Origin: Trebouxia sp. TZW2008
Lineage: Eukaryota > Chlorophyta > Trebouxiophyceae > Trebouxiales > Trebouxiaceae
Direction of reading: 5' to 3'
Length of the DNA stretch: 64,000 bases
NCBI GenBank assembly: GCA_002118135.1
Contig: BDIU01000400.1
Location: forward strand, 2,544-66,543
Within the stretch, counting starts at the first letter, position 1; the number at the start of each line of letters is the position of its first letter. Below, one piece after another: positions 46,064-58,486 of this stretch. A program made the position numbers and the translations under genes. The notes under the pieces were generated by a model. The model worked only from the letters and a program-made list of their open reading frames with translations. It made no database searches and was not told where the DNA came from.

Positions 46064-49000
46064 ATGACTCCTCCCGCCAAGGCCGTCGTGATTGGCGGCA
46101 GCGTCGGTGGCGTCAGTACAGCTGTGGCTCTGGTGAAAGCCGGATGCGAAGTCACGGTGTTGGAAAGAGCAGCTGCGGTGGTTGCAACGACTGGAGCGGT
46201 GTGTTTGCACGCGCTGCTGCTTTCGTGTAAGCGACACGCGTTCCCGCGCCTTGCGTTCGATAGTCACCCAAGCGATGCATGTGCACAGGGGCTTGGATTG
46301 GATCCAAAGACTTGTAATGCTATGGTTCGACTGGGACTGCAGCATGCTTTTGAGCAGCATAGTGATGCAATACCAACTGAAGAATACCGCTGGATAGATA
46401 ACAAAAGCAAGACTGCAATCAGTCTCATCCAAAATCATAAGCACTTGCACCGCAGGTGTGATTCAGTTGATCGCAACATTTGTCATTGCATTGCATGTAT
46501 ATTGCTGCTGAATGCTGCTTTGCATGAAATGACTTGTTTCAAATCTGCCAAAGAATTGTTTGGAGTATTTTCTGAGCAGTTTTGTGTTTGCATCCCATGA
46601 GTGACAGTTCCTGCCCTTCATCAAGCGGATCATCTCTCATGTTTGTCAAAGCAGTTCGAGCAAATGCAGCCCAGTCATCAAGGCCGCAAGACCTTCTCTG
46701 CACAAACATGTCATTGATTCTAAGCAACAAAGCTCATTCATGTAATATTCAATCACTGCTTACCTTTGGCCTGTACTGTGATACTGAATGTGCTGTCTGC
46801 TGCAGCATGTTTGGGGTGACTTGCATCGGCACTTTGTAATCTGCTGCAGCATGTTTGAGTGGTTTCCATCTGCTTATCATGGAATTTTGCTGCAACATGC
46901 TTTAGAGAAACTTGCATGGGCTTTTCCAATGTGTCTCTGCTGTCGGCTGTTCTCTCACTTTGCTTCTCTGTGACCAAGGCTCATTTTGCTGTCTGCTGCA
47001 GCATGCTTTGGAGTGACCTTCATCGACTTCTCATTGAGTCTCTGCCAAAGGGCACAGTCAAGTTCAACCAGAAGGTCATCTTTCTGGAGCAAGATGAGAC
47101 AGGCGTGACTGTCACAACTGACACACCTCAAGGCCAGCAGGTGTTCCACAGTGACATTGTGATTGCTGCCGATGGGGTGGGGTCATTTGCACGCAAGCAA
47201 CTGGTGCCTGGAGACCAACGCAGGTGACTGGTTTTCTTGTTGAACATGATCAAGTCTGCGTAGTGGTGACAGGCTCCTTGAGCATCAAATCAGTTATCAC
47301 TGCATCAATCATCAGAGTTGCAGAAAAACTTTCTGACCAAGAGGTTGGCAAACGGGGTAATCAACTGTAGTAGTAGATTCATGATCTGTGAACGTATTCT
47401 CTTGGACAGCAGTGGTGCAGGTTTGCTATACAGCACACCTGACTGCATTGTCATCATTGCTTGCATGAAAGTTTCATAACCTGCCAGCTGCGCCCAGAAG
47501 CATTGAGTCGTCTTGAGGCAGCTACATGATTGTCTGCTCACTTCCTTGATCAATTGGTGCATGATCATGGCAGAAATGCATTGCAGGTATTCAGGCATGG
47601 TTGCATGGAGAGGAGTGGTAGATGGCAACGCTCACCTTGAGCTTCTACAAGAGCTACAAGCAGACTTCACCACTCTTGGCAAGGGCATCATCTTTGACAT
47701 TGCGGACAGATGCATGAACCTGATCTACATGATCCCAGGCAATCGTATCAATTGGCTGTGGTGAGTCATGTGCTCCCATGCATTATCATGTGTTTCAATG
47801 CATTGTCACCTGGTCGCCAGCCAAAGCTGATAGCTGATAGCTAGGCAAAGACACTGTCTTTGACATTGCAGACAGATGCATGAACCTAGTCTCCATAATT
47901 CCAGGCAATCAAATCAACTGGCTGTGGTGAGTCATGCACTCCCGTGCATTATCATCTGCTTCAATGCATTGTCACATAGTGAATTGTCACAGCTGATAGC
48001 TGATGGCGGGCTCTGGTGTTATCTTTGACATTGCAGACAGATGCATGAACCTAATCTACATGATATCAGGCAATCGCGTCAACTGTCTATGGTGAGTCAT
48101 ATGCTCCATTGCATTTTGACCTGGTGCTGAGTCAAGTGGCTGGAGTGAGCGAGTGAATTGTGTATGCTTAAGTGACTTATGAGTGAGTGAGAGAGAGTGG
48201 GTCAGTGGGTGAGTGAGTGTGCGTGAGTGACTTATGAGTGAGTGAGTGAGTGAGTGAGTGAGTGAGTGAGTGAGTGAGTGAGTGAGTGAGTGAGTGAGTG
48301 AGTGAGTGAGTGAGCTGTTTGGTGGCCAAACACAATCACTTGCGCTTTCAAGCCAGGATGTTGAACGAGTTACATTGGCTCTTCACCTCAAATTCTCAAG
48401 TCTATTGCGCAAGTGAGGGTGTCTATGAGTGGGTCAGTGCACAAGTGCAGGTATTGGGATGCTGAACATACACATAGCAAAAATGCTAGCTAGTTAGCCA
48501 AGGCCTTTCAGCCTTGCTAGGTATGCATTGTCGCCGACCGACCCTCAGTCTTTGAGCTGAGACAGAAGAATCATAACAGATTATGAGCTTTTACTGAGTT
48601 CAGCATGCGTATCTAGTCTTTTCAAATGCAGAGTCGCTACTGTTTACATTGTCACTCTTTCCGTCGCAGCATCAGCAATAGTGAATCAGTCAGTGGGTCA
48701 CTGCTAGCCACTGCATGGCTAGCTGATGCATACAGGGCTATGAGAGGCACTCAAGCTTGTAGTCCTGCACCTCGAGAGGCTAATATGCAATGTTGATTGG
48801 TAACATTGCATACAACCCAAGTGTGTGCTGCATGGCCACCTATGACATGCACGGCTTTGCCATGCACTTGACCTTCAATCAATCAATCAATCAATTTTAC
48901 TGTCCTTGGGGACCCAACAGGGGGGTCAACAGCCAATATCAATAATGAATTAATGCAAATCACACCTAAACTAAAATAAGCATGCAATAGATTGTCTCGG

Positions 49001-51151
49001 CGTTTGTCAACAGAGCACCTAGATAGCTAGGGCATGTGGGAGAGGTGCTAGTGCTGCGACGCCACTCACACACTACTACACCTTAATTGTCTTTGATGTT
49101 CTTAACAAAGCATCAAGAAGTGCCAGGAATATAATGAAGGAAGATGCTAGTGCTGTGACATCACTACCACCTTAAGCCTAGGTACGAAAAGCTGTCTTCA
49201 GCCTGCTGACACCAGTGGGACATAACCTAGCCAGCACTGCTGAGCCCATGCCCTGAAGCAGACCTTGCATGCGGCATGTTGTGAGGATCACAAGCCATGT
49301 GCATTGGCTCGCAGTGAGCATGTATTTTGCCCTCAGCACTCAGTATGAAGCACAACTGTTAGCTGATTGGCCCCAGGGCATCTGCCCTACTGACAAGCCC
49401 ACTCTGCTGATCTCACTGCACAAGTGCAGGTATCGAGATGCCGAAGAGCCACAGCTACCAGGCCATTCTGTGACAGTGCGGCCGAATGAAGCAGACATGA
49501 AGAAGCTGTATCATGACGCAGAGGAGACATGGACTCCTGCATTTGTGAAGCTGATCAAGGTCAGGTCGCACTTGCATATTGGTTTTTCAAAGTTAGTGTC
49601 ATGGTCTTGGCTGTCTTCAGGTTTTAACACATGCAATCAGATTTGTTGGCTGGCCAAAGCATGTAATCTCTGCCCTCTCTCTTTGAGAGCAAAGCAACAG
49701 CAGCAAGCGTCGCATCTGATTGCGCTTGGTAGTGCCAATGTGTCATGACTGTCATCACATTAATTGGATTTGAATGTCTCTAGCACACCTGGCTCTAAGC
49801 AACAATGCTGAGGACAATTTTGCTTACTCCATTACACAAAGCATGCTGCAACACATGCTCACAGATATGCACAATTTGCTATTTTGTAGGCCTCTGCACT
49901 GCAGAACAAGTACAATCAGGCTCAGTGTGCATGATACATGATTTTTCTATGCTACTGATGAAATGTGACACTGACATGACAGCCTATGTACAGACTACAA
50001 AGGCGCCTTTCATGAATGTGATCTACGACAAGGATCCCATCAAGAAATGGGTGTTTGGCAGAGTTGCCTTGATGGGAGAGGCCGCCCACCCCACCACCCC
50101 TCATGGGTCTAGGAGGTGAGCCCCTCCCGCCCCCTCTGGCCCCCTCGCCGTCCCCCTCTCCCCCCCACCCCTTCTTGACCAAAGCCCTTCTTTTGCCCCA
50201 CCCACCCACCCTTTCAATCAGGCATGACGCAAGTTCTCACACCTGACTACAAGATGGTATGCTATGGGTCAGGTTTGTAAAATTGCTGTTCATGATAGAC
50301 GCTGCAACGCACATCTTGTATTTGAGTTGACTCATTCCCATAGATGTCATACGTACCCATGTTGCTTCATCATCAAGCAAGTTTGCACCAGACACTTGTC
50401 AGCTCTGATGGCCTCTTTTGCCTTGTTCTACGCAGCACCAGCATGTGCGCATGTTGCTGTGTAGTGATGCAAGATGGATTTGCAAGACTGCCTTCTGACA
50501 TGCCTGCCTTACATGTTCCTTGACAATAACAACAGTATGTTTCATGCAGCACTAACATGTCCATTCAAGACGCTGACTGCCTTGGACGGTGTCTAGAAGC
50601 TCATTTAGAAGACCCGGTTGCTGCCCTGCATCAGTATCAGGCAGAAAGGATTCCCCAAACCACTCAAGAGGTGCGTACATGAGTCACAGGCCATACTGAT
50701 GGCAAGTGTTTTGCCATGTCGACTTCAGCAACACTAATCTGTACTGCATCTTTGCATGAGCTGGCCAACTAGCCTTCTCAACGGGGATTGAAACCATCCT
50801 TGACAGCTTGAGGCAGCACATGTGTTACACATGTGATACAATTGCAATGCAGGTCGCGACAAAGTTGCATAAGCTAGTGGACTTAGCCTAATTGCATCGA
50901 ACAGTTATGTCTGTTCTGTAACACAGGTGCTGTTTTCAAGACATGTTGGAGAATTGCGCCAGGGGCGTTGGTTCGATCCGATCAAGTTTGACTGGCCCAG
51001 CCAAAGCGAGGAAGTGAAGTACTTGTTGCTAAACGCTGGGCAGAAAGAGAAAGACTACAAACAGCTAGCCACAGAGCTGTTGGGTAATGCAAAATTCATT
51101 GGTGTGGGTGTTGATGGCAAAAGCGCTCCTTTGGCAATTAGTGAGGAGTGA
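46064..51151 (+). CDS. FAD-dependent monooxygenase (salicylate/zeaxanthin-epoxidase-like), 431 aa
   Basis: Flavoprotein hydroxylase or epoxidase using NAD(P)H and O2. Exons: 46064-46198, 46289-46455, 47002-47223, 47587-47760, 49430-49559, 49994-50115, 50550-50670, 50927-51151 (TGA); 1296 nt, all phases close. Motifs: N-terminal Rossmann VVIGGSVGGVSTAVAL (residues 8-23, GxGxxG type) with VLER; ATTGA joined to GLGL across intron 1; the DG motif DIVIAADGVGSFAR (about 152-165); and the second FAD motif VALMGEAAHPTTPHG (about 300), where the usual GD is GE. The ATG lies in a CpG-rich promoter. Exons 3, 4 and 5 have decayed tandem copies; intron 4 (1.7 kb) also holds a (GTGA)n microsatellite. Substrate cannot be told from sequence. 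Confidence 0.9.
46795..46990 (+). repeat. three decayed copies of monooxygenase exon 3 start
   Basis: GCAGCATGTTTGGGGTGACT at 46803, GCAGCATGTTTGAGTGG at 46848 and GCAACATGCTTTAGAG at 46890 repeat the acceptor plus first bases of exon 3 (GCAGCATGCTTTGGAGTGAC, exon from 47002). Each keeps only about 40 nt. Confidence 0.8.
47835..48100 (+). repeat. two copies of monooxygenase exon 4 3' half, frames intact
   Basis: 47842-47932 (TVFDIADRCMNLVSIIPGNQ, INWLW) and 48003-48091 (VIFDIADRCMNLIYMISGNR, VNCLW), each ending at a GTGAGT donor as in the intact exon (47587-47760). Both contain TTGCAG where the intact copy has TTGCGG, so the copies carry an internal acceptor-like site absent from the real exon. 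They lack the exon's 5' half. Confidence 0.92.
48176..48314 (+). repeat. (GTGA)n microsatellite
   Basis: About 20 uninterrupted GTGA units after a degenerate stretch, inside monooxygenase intron 4. Confidence 0.95.
48432..48475 (+). repeat. decayed start of monooxygenase exon 5
   Basis: CACAAGTGCAGGTATTGGGA, then TGCTGAAC, mirrors the real acceptor and exon start CACAAGTGCAGGTATCGAGA, then TGCCGAAG at 49420-49445. Confidence 0.75.
48873..48955 (+). repeat. interspersed repeat, copy 2, with AATC microsatellite
   Basis: (AATC)5 followed by ACTGTCCTTGGGGACCCAAC, then AGGGGGGTCAACAGCC, matching 15890-15945 in opposite orientation. The short tetranucleotide run at one end suggests a retroposed element tail. 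Confidence 0.6.
50116..50215 (+). repeat. C-rich tract directly after the exon-6 donor
   Basis: GTGAGCCCCTCCCGCCCCCT, then CCCCTCGCCGTCCCCCTCTC and more, immediately following exon 6 of the monooxygenase. G-rich on the template strand. Parallel to the tract after exon 7 of the PHD gene. Confidence 0.75.
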
Positions 51152-52047
51152 AATGTCTACTGAGCGACGCCAAGTTCCGCGGGCGAGGTCTATGTGGCAC
51201 AAGTGGCCTTTGGCAGTCAGCGTGGAGTGAAACATATATATTTGCATATATACCTGTCAACTCCTCGGCAATGCCTCAGCAATAGCCCATGCCTCAATTC
51301 ATATAGCTGTGACGGTCAGTGTTAAGGGGATCAGGAAAGAGGGGCCAAAGGATGATGTGTGTTTTTTCTGAGAAGACTGTGTCTCACCTAAATGCAAGGT
51401 ATGGGCATGGCAATGGACGAAGCACACATCGAATTTAGCTTGCAGTGCAATCAGTAATCTAGGTAGCAAATGTGTGACTGTACTGCCCAAATCTGTGCAG
51501 AAACTGCTGATTAGCTTCTGCTGCGTGTTGTGTCCATAAAGATTGAGTTGGCGCAAGAGCCACAAAGGTATAGAGTCCATCACTGCTGACCTGGCAGGAC
51601 ATGACTGCTATACACGCCTTTTTGAGCGGTGAGCTTGAGTACAATGAAGGGCTATGATCAGCCTGTTTCACATGGCTCATGTCTTGTACCGTGAATGTTG
51701 AAGCTTCACAACAAGCCATGCTTCATAACTTGAGGCAGACGTAGCAGCTACATCAATGTACAAAACGTGCGAGACCGCGTCTTCTTGTAATGGTGTTTGC
51801 AACTCCGTTCTGCTGTGGCCATTATGCACTCGCCAATCTGCCATGCATGTCTCTGCAATTGCAACTGACATGCCATGAAATCACGTGCTTCAGACTTCAA
51901 GACCACAGCGTTGCTGATCAGCATCTGACGTATCGTCAGAATGTTGGAGCCGATGGCCGCACTGTTTGCGTAACAGTATGAGAGCATTTGCTGTATGACA
52001 TCGAGCGGCCTCCATGTGTTACACCTGAGGCGCTGCAAGCTGCAAGC
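51152..52047. other. intergenic between monooxygenase and CFAP43
   Basis: Short frames only. The last 100 bp (51950-52047) become CpG-richer and probably contain the CFAP43 promoter and leader. No repeats recognised. Confidence 0.55.
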
Positions 52048-55000
52048 ATGCCGTTTACAACAGAGTAAGCTTTCTCGCTACCGTATCGCCATGGAAGCTG
52101 CCAGTCTCGTGGCATTGATCTGATTCTGCTGCTGTAGATCGGCGCTGGGCTTCCAGCAAGGTCCCTTGCTGTTCGCTGCACCAGAAGCGATCGCCTCTAT
52201 CAGGGGAAATCACCTGTGCTTCCAAGGGCAGACAACCAAGCAGGTATGCTTGCTTGTTCGTGGCTGCATTTTGCGCGTCTGAACTCTGAGCAGCTACTGT
52301 TGAATGCAGTTCTTGCTGCGTGGAGCAGCAAGGGGTATAGAATGCTTTCACGCCAACAAAGCTCATGGGCTTGTTGCATATGCAGAAAAGGTAAGATAGT
52401 ATTTCACTCCCGTTTGATCCTCACGAAGCAAATGTCAAATCAGCTTGCCTGTGCAAACAGGGTCTGGCGCCTCAGCTGCATGTGCACAGCATACACGGTC
52501 TGAAGCTGATCAAGACGATCAGCTGGAGCACGCAAGCAGGCTATGCAGCAATCTGTCTATCAGCCGATGGTAAACGTCTTGCAACACTTGAGCAAGAGCA
52601 ACCTAGCCGGCTCATTGTTTGGGACTGGCGTGAGGTCAGATTTCTGCTCATCCACCCTTGCTAGCATATTTGTGAGTTGGCTCCATGCATGTAGCTTGAT
52701 TGTGCAAGCAGCTGCACATGCATTGCTGATGTTGTTGCTCGCTCATGTACCCAGCACTAGTGCCTCACGGCCGCCACAGCCGCTGTTGAGTACGCAAGCA
52801 CTTCGCCAGCAGAGTGACTGGGCACATTAATGCTGCCTTAGAAACTGCCTACTCTGGTTTGTTTGTCAAGGTATCTGAGGGAAAATTGTCCATGACTTGT
52901 CAGCTTTCAGTCAATGTGTAACATGTCATTGCCAGGGCACCGAGCTATACAGTGGGCAGATAGAGCAAGGCGCCTCACAAATCAGCTTTCATCCATATGA
53001 TCCAGACCTGCTGTGCTGCCTGGGGTATGGCCAAAGTTCCCTGTGGCATGTTGACAAGCTGCTGGACCAAGACCAGTTCAGACAGATTCCTTTGCCGACG
53101 CCAGGTAACGCTTCTGCCACACAGTCAAATCTCATGCTGTATGACTCAGTGTGCAGGTCAGCTACTAGTCCCATAGTACAGTTCAGCAAGGAGACCCTTG
53201 TTCCGACTGGGCCGCTAGCAAGCGGCAGTTTGTACAAAGCAACACATCATCTTACTCAAAAGGACATTAGGCGAATCGCTGTGCCAATGCCGTGTCTGCA
53301 ACACAGCTTTACGCCAGCAAGGCAACACTGGGCAGCATGGATTTTTGCTCAGAAGCATATTTGACAACGTGCTGGGGCCTCAACATGGTGCTATCTTATG
53401 CTATTGTACCAGCACCGCAAGCCTTTCTCACGCAGGACAGCACAGCACAGCTCGGCACAGGGCAGCACGGCATGATACGGCACAGAATAGCACCGCACAG
53501 CACTGTAAAGCACGGCCCCGCACGACACCATGTAGCATAGCACTGCACAGCCCAGCATAGCACAGCCAGCAGTATCAAGGGCATCCAGAGCAACCGTTTT
53601 GATGTAATTGATGCTCCTCGCTCAGCGATATTGGCTTCTGTTATCCAGCATCTCCTATGTGGATAGAGTGTGGCACGGCTTGCACAATGGGGTCTCCACA
53701 AGGGCTGCAGGCGACACAGTTTGTTAGTTGTCCTAGTGCCCATCACTGCAAATCAGAAGTCACCTGCTGGTCTCGTGGGTATTTTGATGTACTGCCTGCC
53801 TGCAGACACATGAACGTCTTTCTGTGTTGCAATGACATACAACGTCAATGCAACCCTTGCTGCATACAGGGCTGCAGCCAACATGTACTGCCTGGATGCC
53901 AGACAGCCTGTACATCGGCACAGCTTCAGGGCAGCTGTGCAGCATTGTCACAGACAAGCTTTTGACTGGAAGAGGACAGCGTGCACCGCAGGCAGGTCCA
54001 ATTGCCCAAGCAGAGGGGCTGTTTCAGCAGGGCCCCACCCAAGATGCAGCAGGTCAAGCGCCGCTGCCTGTAGTGGCACAGCTGGATTGGACTGGGCAGC
54101 TTGTACACATTGAGGCTGTAGCTGTGAACAAGGACTGTGTGGCTGTGGCTGGCCATTGTCCCATCATCAGGTATGTCATTTCCTTCAGTTTGTGAGACAT
54201 TGTCTGGTCACTCAGACGCAGTGAGTCAGCCTCTGTTACCACTGCAAAAAGTGAATTCTGTGGAGGACATCCGCAGCCTGGTTTTTCAAGGCACTCGAGC
54301 GTGCAAAGCCGGCAGTTGGACCCATGTCTCGAAAAAGGCCTGTTTGACCTGTTCACTGATTGTGGCACAGGCTGTTCAGTCACTCAGAGACAGGCCAGCT
54401 TCTGTCCTTGCTGCATGAGGTGGACATGGCTGTGGTGGGCATCTGCAGCCTAGCCTTGCAGCAGGTCAATACACAAACCTGGCAGTCCATGGACCCTCAT
54501 CATCAAGTAAAGGAATGACAAAAATGAAACTTTCATGACCAGTCAGTGAAATGCTGTGCAGATTGTTGAGTCACTCAGCCGCCGGCCAGCCTCTGGCCCT
54601 GCTACATGAGGTGGACATTGCTGTGGTGGGCATCTGTAGCCTAGCCTTTGGTTCAGCCCACTGTCTTTAATGTCCCGTATAAATTGTAATGACGATGAAA
54701 AGGCTTGCATGGCTGAGCATCTGACTGTCATTCAGGTTATTCAGTCACTCAGAGGCAGGCCAGCCTCTGTCCCTGCTGCATGAGGTGGACATTGCTGTGG
54801 TGGGCATCTGTAGCTTGGCCTTTGGAGGGGCACACTACACAAAGCTGGCAATTGGGTCCATGGAAGCCTCCACCCATATTGTCCAGCTTGCCCACTCTGC
54901 AGACGGCTTGCACAATCCTCCAGAGGTGTGTGTCGCTTTCACAAATCCCTGTGAGAAACAATTCTCTTTTGTTGCCCTACTTAGAGTGTTCCCGTCATTA

Positions 55001-58000
55001 CTGTTGTGCTGGCCTACACTTGCAGTGCACAGCCAATCCAATCTGCAGATGGGCTGCACAAAGCCTAAGAGCCATTTTTCCTTGTGAAGCCCACGTGATG
55101 AATGGTTGACGATCAAGGGCAGACTCTTGCTCCTGTGCTTCTACCTCATGCTGAACGCAATGGTATGATTGCAGATAGCACAGCCTGGTGATGCTCACTT
55201 AGGGCAGACGCGTGTCCTTAGGCTTCTACCTTTCAATGACTGCAATAATGCCAATCATGACTGCAGTGATATCATTGCAGGCAACACAGTTTGGCAACTG
55301 CTACTCAGGCCAGATCGATGCTCGGGCGCTCTGTTTGGTAGTGACTGCAATCACATTCATGATGGTCGCAGTGGTACAGATTGCCAACAATGACTCAGGG
55401 CAGGTCCACTCCCCTGTGCTTATAGCTTGTAGGCTCTGCCTTATAATCCCTGCATTGTATGATTGCAAACGATGCATTTTGTTGACTACCACTCAGGGCA
55501 GGAGTCATGCATCAGCTGCCCTACCTTATGCTGATTGGACGTCCCACCAGCGTCACACCCTACCCCACGGCTGCCACATGCGCCCTGAGAGTTGCGAAGA
55601 ACCTCAGCGAACCCTGTTGTGTGCGGTCGCAGCTGAACGCAGAGAACCATTATGTCACGTTCCGTTGAATTGGGGCGTCCCAATATGTTTGCAGTGACAT
55701 TCAAAATGGCTGTGGTCATATGACTGCAGGTGACACAGTTTGGTGACTATCACTCAGGCCAGATCCATGCATCAGGGGCTCTGCCTGATGGACGCCACAT
55801 TGCCACAGCTGGGGAGGACGGCTCCATTCGCCTGTGGAACATACACACGCGCCGCTGCACCTGCCACCGCACCTTTTCCACTGCTCAAGTGTGAGCTGAT
55901 CGTACTGCACTGACACACTGTGTGGCGCCATGCACTGCCTGTGACCAGCATTGTCACAGGAAAACAATGTTTTCATGTTGCATGCTGGCCAAATGCACGG
56001 TGACAATGCTTGCCGTCAATTGCAAACTTTTTGTATAGACAGACTCTGTTACATTGCCTGATGGTTGGACTGTGGTGTGCAAGCCCACAATGAAATGTAA
56101 ATCCATCTTCTCATCCAACACCACAAAGTCGCCTGTGCTGCAAGAGCAAAGCTGTCGCCGGTGCTAAAGTTGCAAATCATTCACAGGATAGCATTTTCCA
56201 CAAAATCATGACTGCCATGTGCATGGCACATTGCCACTCACATAGCAGAGCTCTTGACCAGACTTTCACCTCATGCTGAATGGGTCCTGTATTGCCAGTC
56301 TCAACTATCCACCACTGCAACACCGAATGCATTTGCGCTGTCCCTTTGCTGTTTCTTGCACAGTACATGAGCTCAGTTGACCCAGCAAAAATAATCTTTG
56401 TTTCTAGCAGTGATAGGTTCAACAGGCTGAACCAAGGCGTCTCTGTCAAAACAGTGCTGGTACCTTGCTGGCTTGATGCAGGTGCATGGCCAGCAGCATG
56501 CAGAACAGTGTGGTGGCCTTAGGTTCTGACTCAGGAGTAGTAAGGCTAGTGGATGCAGCCTTCACCTGCCTTACAGTGGTGTTCAGAGCCAGGCTGCACG
56601 AGGGCGCTATCAACAGCCTAGCCTTCAGCCCAGACGCAAGGACCCTGGCTATTATTGCTGGGACCAGGTGGGATGCGCACCCAAGTCTTCAGTGCAAAGA
56701 TGCCTGTGATTGTGACTCCCAGGCGGCAACAGCTGCGCAGAGATGTTGAGCACACCAAACTAGCTGAGCAGCTGCATTGCCTGTGCATAGCACCCACAGG
56801 CTGCAAAGCAAAGATGCCTGTGATTGTGAGTCCCAGATGGCAACAGCTGCGCAGGAATGTTGAGCACACCAGACTAGCTGAGCAGCTGCATTGCCTGTGC
56901 ATAGCACTCACAAGCTGCAGTGCAAAGATGCCTGTGATTGTGACTCCCACGCGGCAACAGCTGCGCAGAGATATTGAGCACACCAGACTAGCTGAGCAGC
57001 TGCATTGCCTGTGCACAGCACCCACAGGCTGCAGCAGCTTTGCTGGCAAACAAAGTTCCAAGCAATGTCTTGCATTGTGCACAGTCTGATTTCATGGGTT
57101 TCGAGGCGGCATCAACTGTGCAGAGGTTTGTGGCCTACGCAATGCTAGCTGAGCAGCCACTGCGTATTGCCAATACACTCTTAGGCTTCAGCAGCTTTGC
57201 TGGCAAACAGAGCTCCAAGCAATGTCCTGCATCGTGCACTGTCTGTTTTTATGGACTTGGAGGAGGCATCAAGTCTGCCAAGGGTTGTGGGCTACACCAT
57301 ACTAGCTGAGCAGTTGCTGTGTATTGCCAATACACCCACATGCTGCAGCCACTGTTTTGCATGCACAAACGCACTCTGAGCACTGTCCTGCTTTATGCAG
57401 AGTCTGGTTTATGGCCTTGCAAGAGGCGCCCAGCGTGCCCAGAGTTGTTGGGTACACCATACTAGCTGAGCAGCTGCTGTGCATTGCCTGGACACAGCAC
57501 CCAAATAGTACAGCTACAGCTTTGCGTGCCCAGGTAGATCTTCGCATGCTGATGTCTGCTTGATGCAGGGTTTGGTTCATGGCCTTGGAAGAGGCACCTA
57601 GTGTGCCTAGGGTTGCTGGGTACACTGTACTAGCTGAGCAGCCGCTGTGCATTGCCTGGACACAGCACCCGCATAGTGCAGTGCTGCTGGTGTCCCTACC
57701 CTCCCAGACCCTGCTGGGGTTAACCCTGGACCTCACGAGACCTCCAGAAGGTGTGCATTATGCCACTCTACTAGCATAAACAATGAAAATTCTTACAATT
57801 GCCTTGTGTCAGCGTGCTGGAGGCCCAACCCCTGTGTTGACACTATGCTCATTGGCATATCGGCCATGCTCATCACGCATGTACAGTGCTCAAATTTTCC
57901 ATGTACATTACCATTGCGGTTGCAGCAGACTTTACTGCAACTCAAAACATGCATGTGGTAAGTATGTTACATCACCTTGTGCCTGAATTTGAGCAACAGC

Positions 58001-58435
58001 ATGGAATGTATCTGACGGGTACGCTGTGCGATGTCAGTTCACTGCAAGCAATAGTCATGCAAGCATGTAGTCAATCACATACACCGTGCAGGCAAGGATC
58101 TGGAGCTGCCATCAGCAGCAGTGGCCACCGCTTCACTCCAGCTAGACCAGCCACTGCTGCACATGGTCACCCCAGCTGTGGCCGCCGATGCTCCTCCAAT
58201 AGTCATGGGCATGAGCCCTGACAGGGTGGTTAAGCGCTATAGCTTACCCAAGGAGGTAGCTGGTTGGATTGCCTTGAAGGGCAAACGTCTTGAGCCTCTC
58301 TCCACATGCCCTGGCCCACAAAAGGTATAGCTGCGCTGCTCTTGGTTGCCTGACATTGCTTGCTTGCTTGCTTGCTTCATTGCCTGCTTGCCTGCTTGCC
58401 TGCTTGCTTGCTTGCCTGCTTGCCCGCCTGCTTGC

Positions 58436-58486
<51 letters not shown>

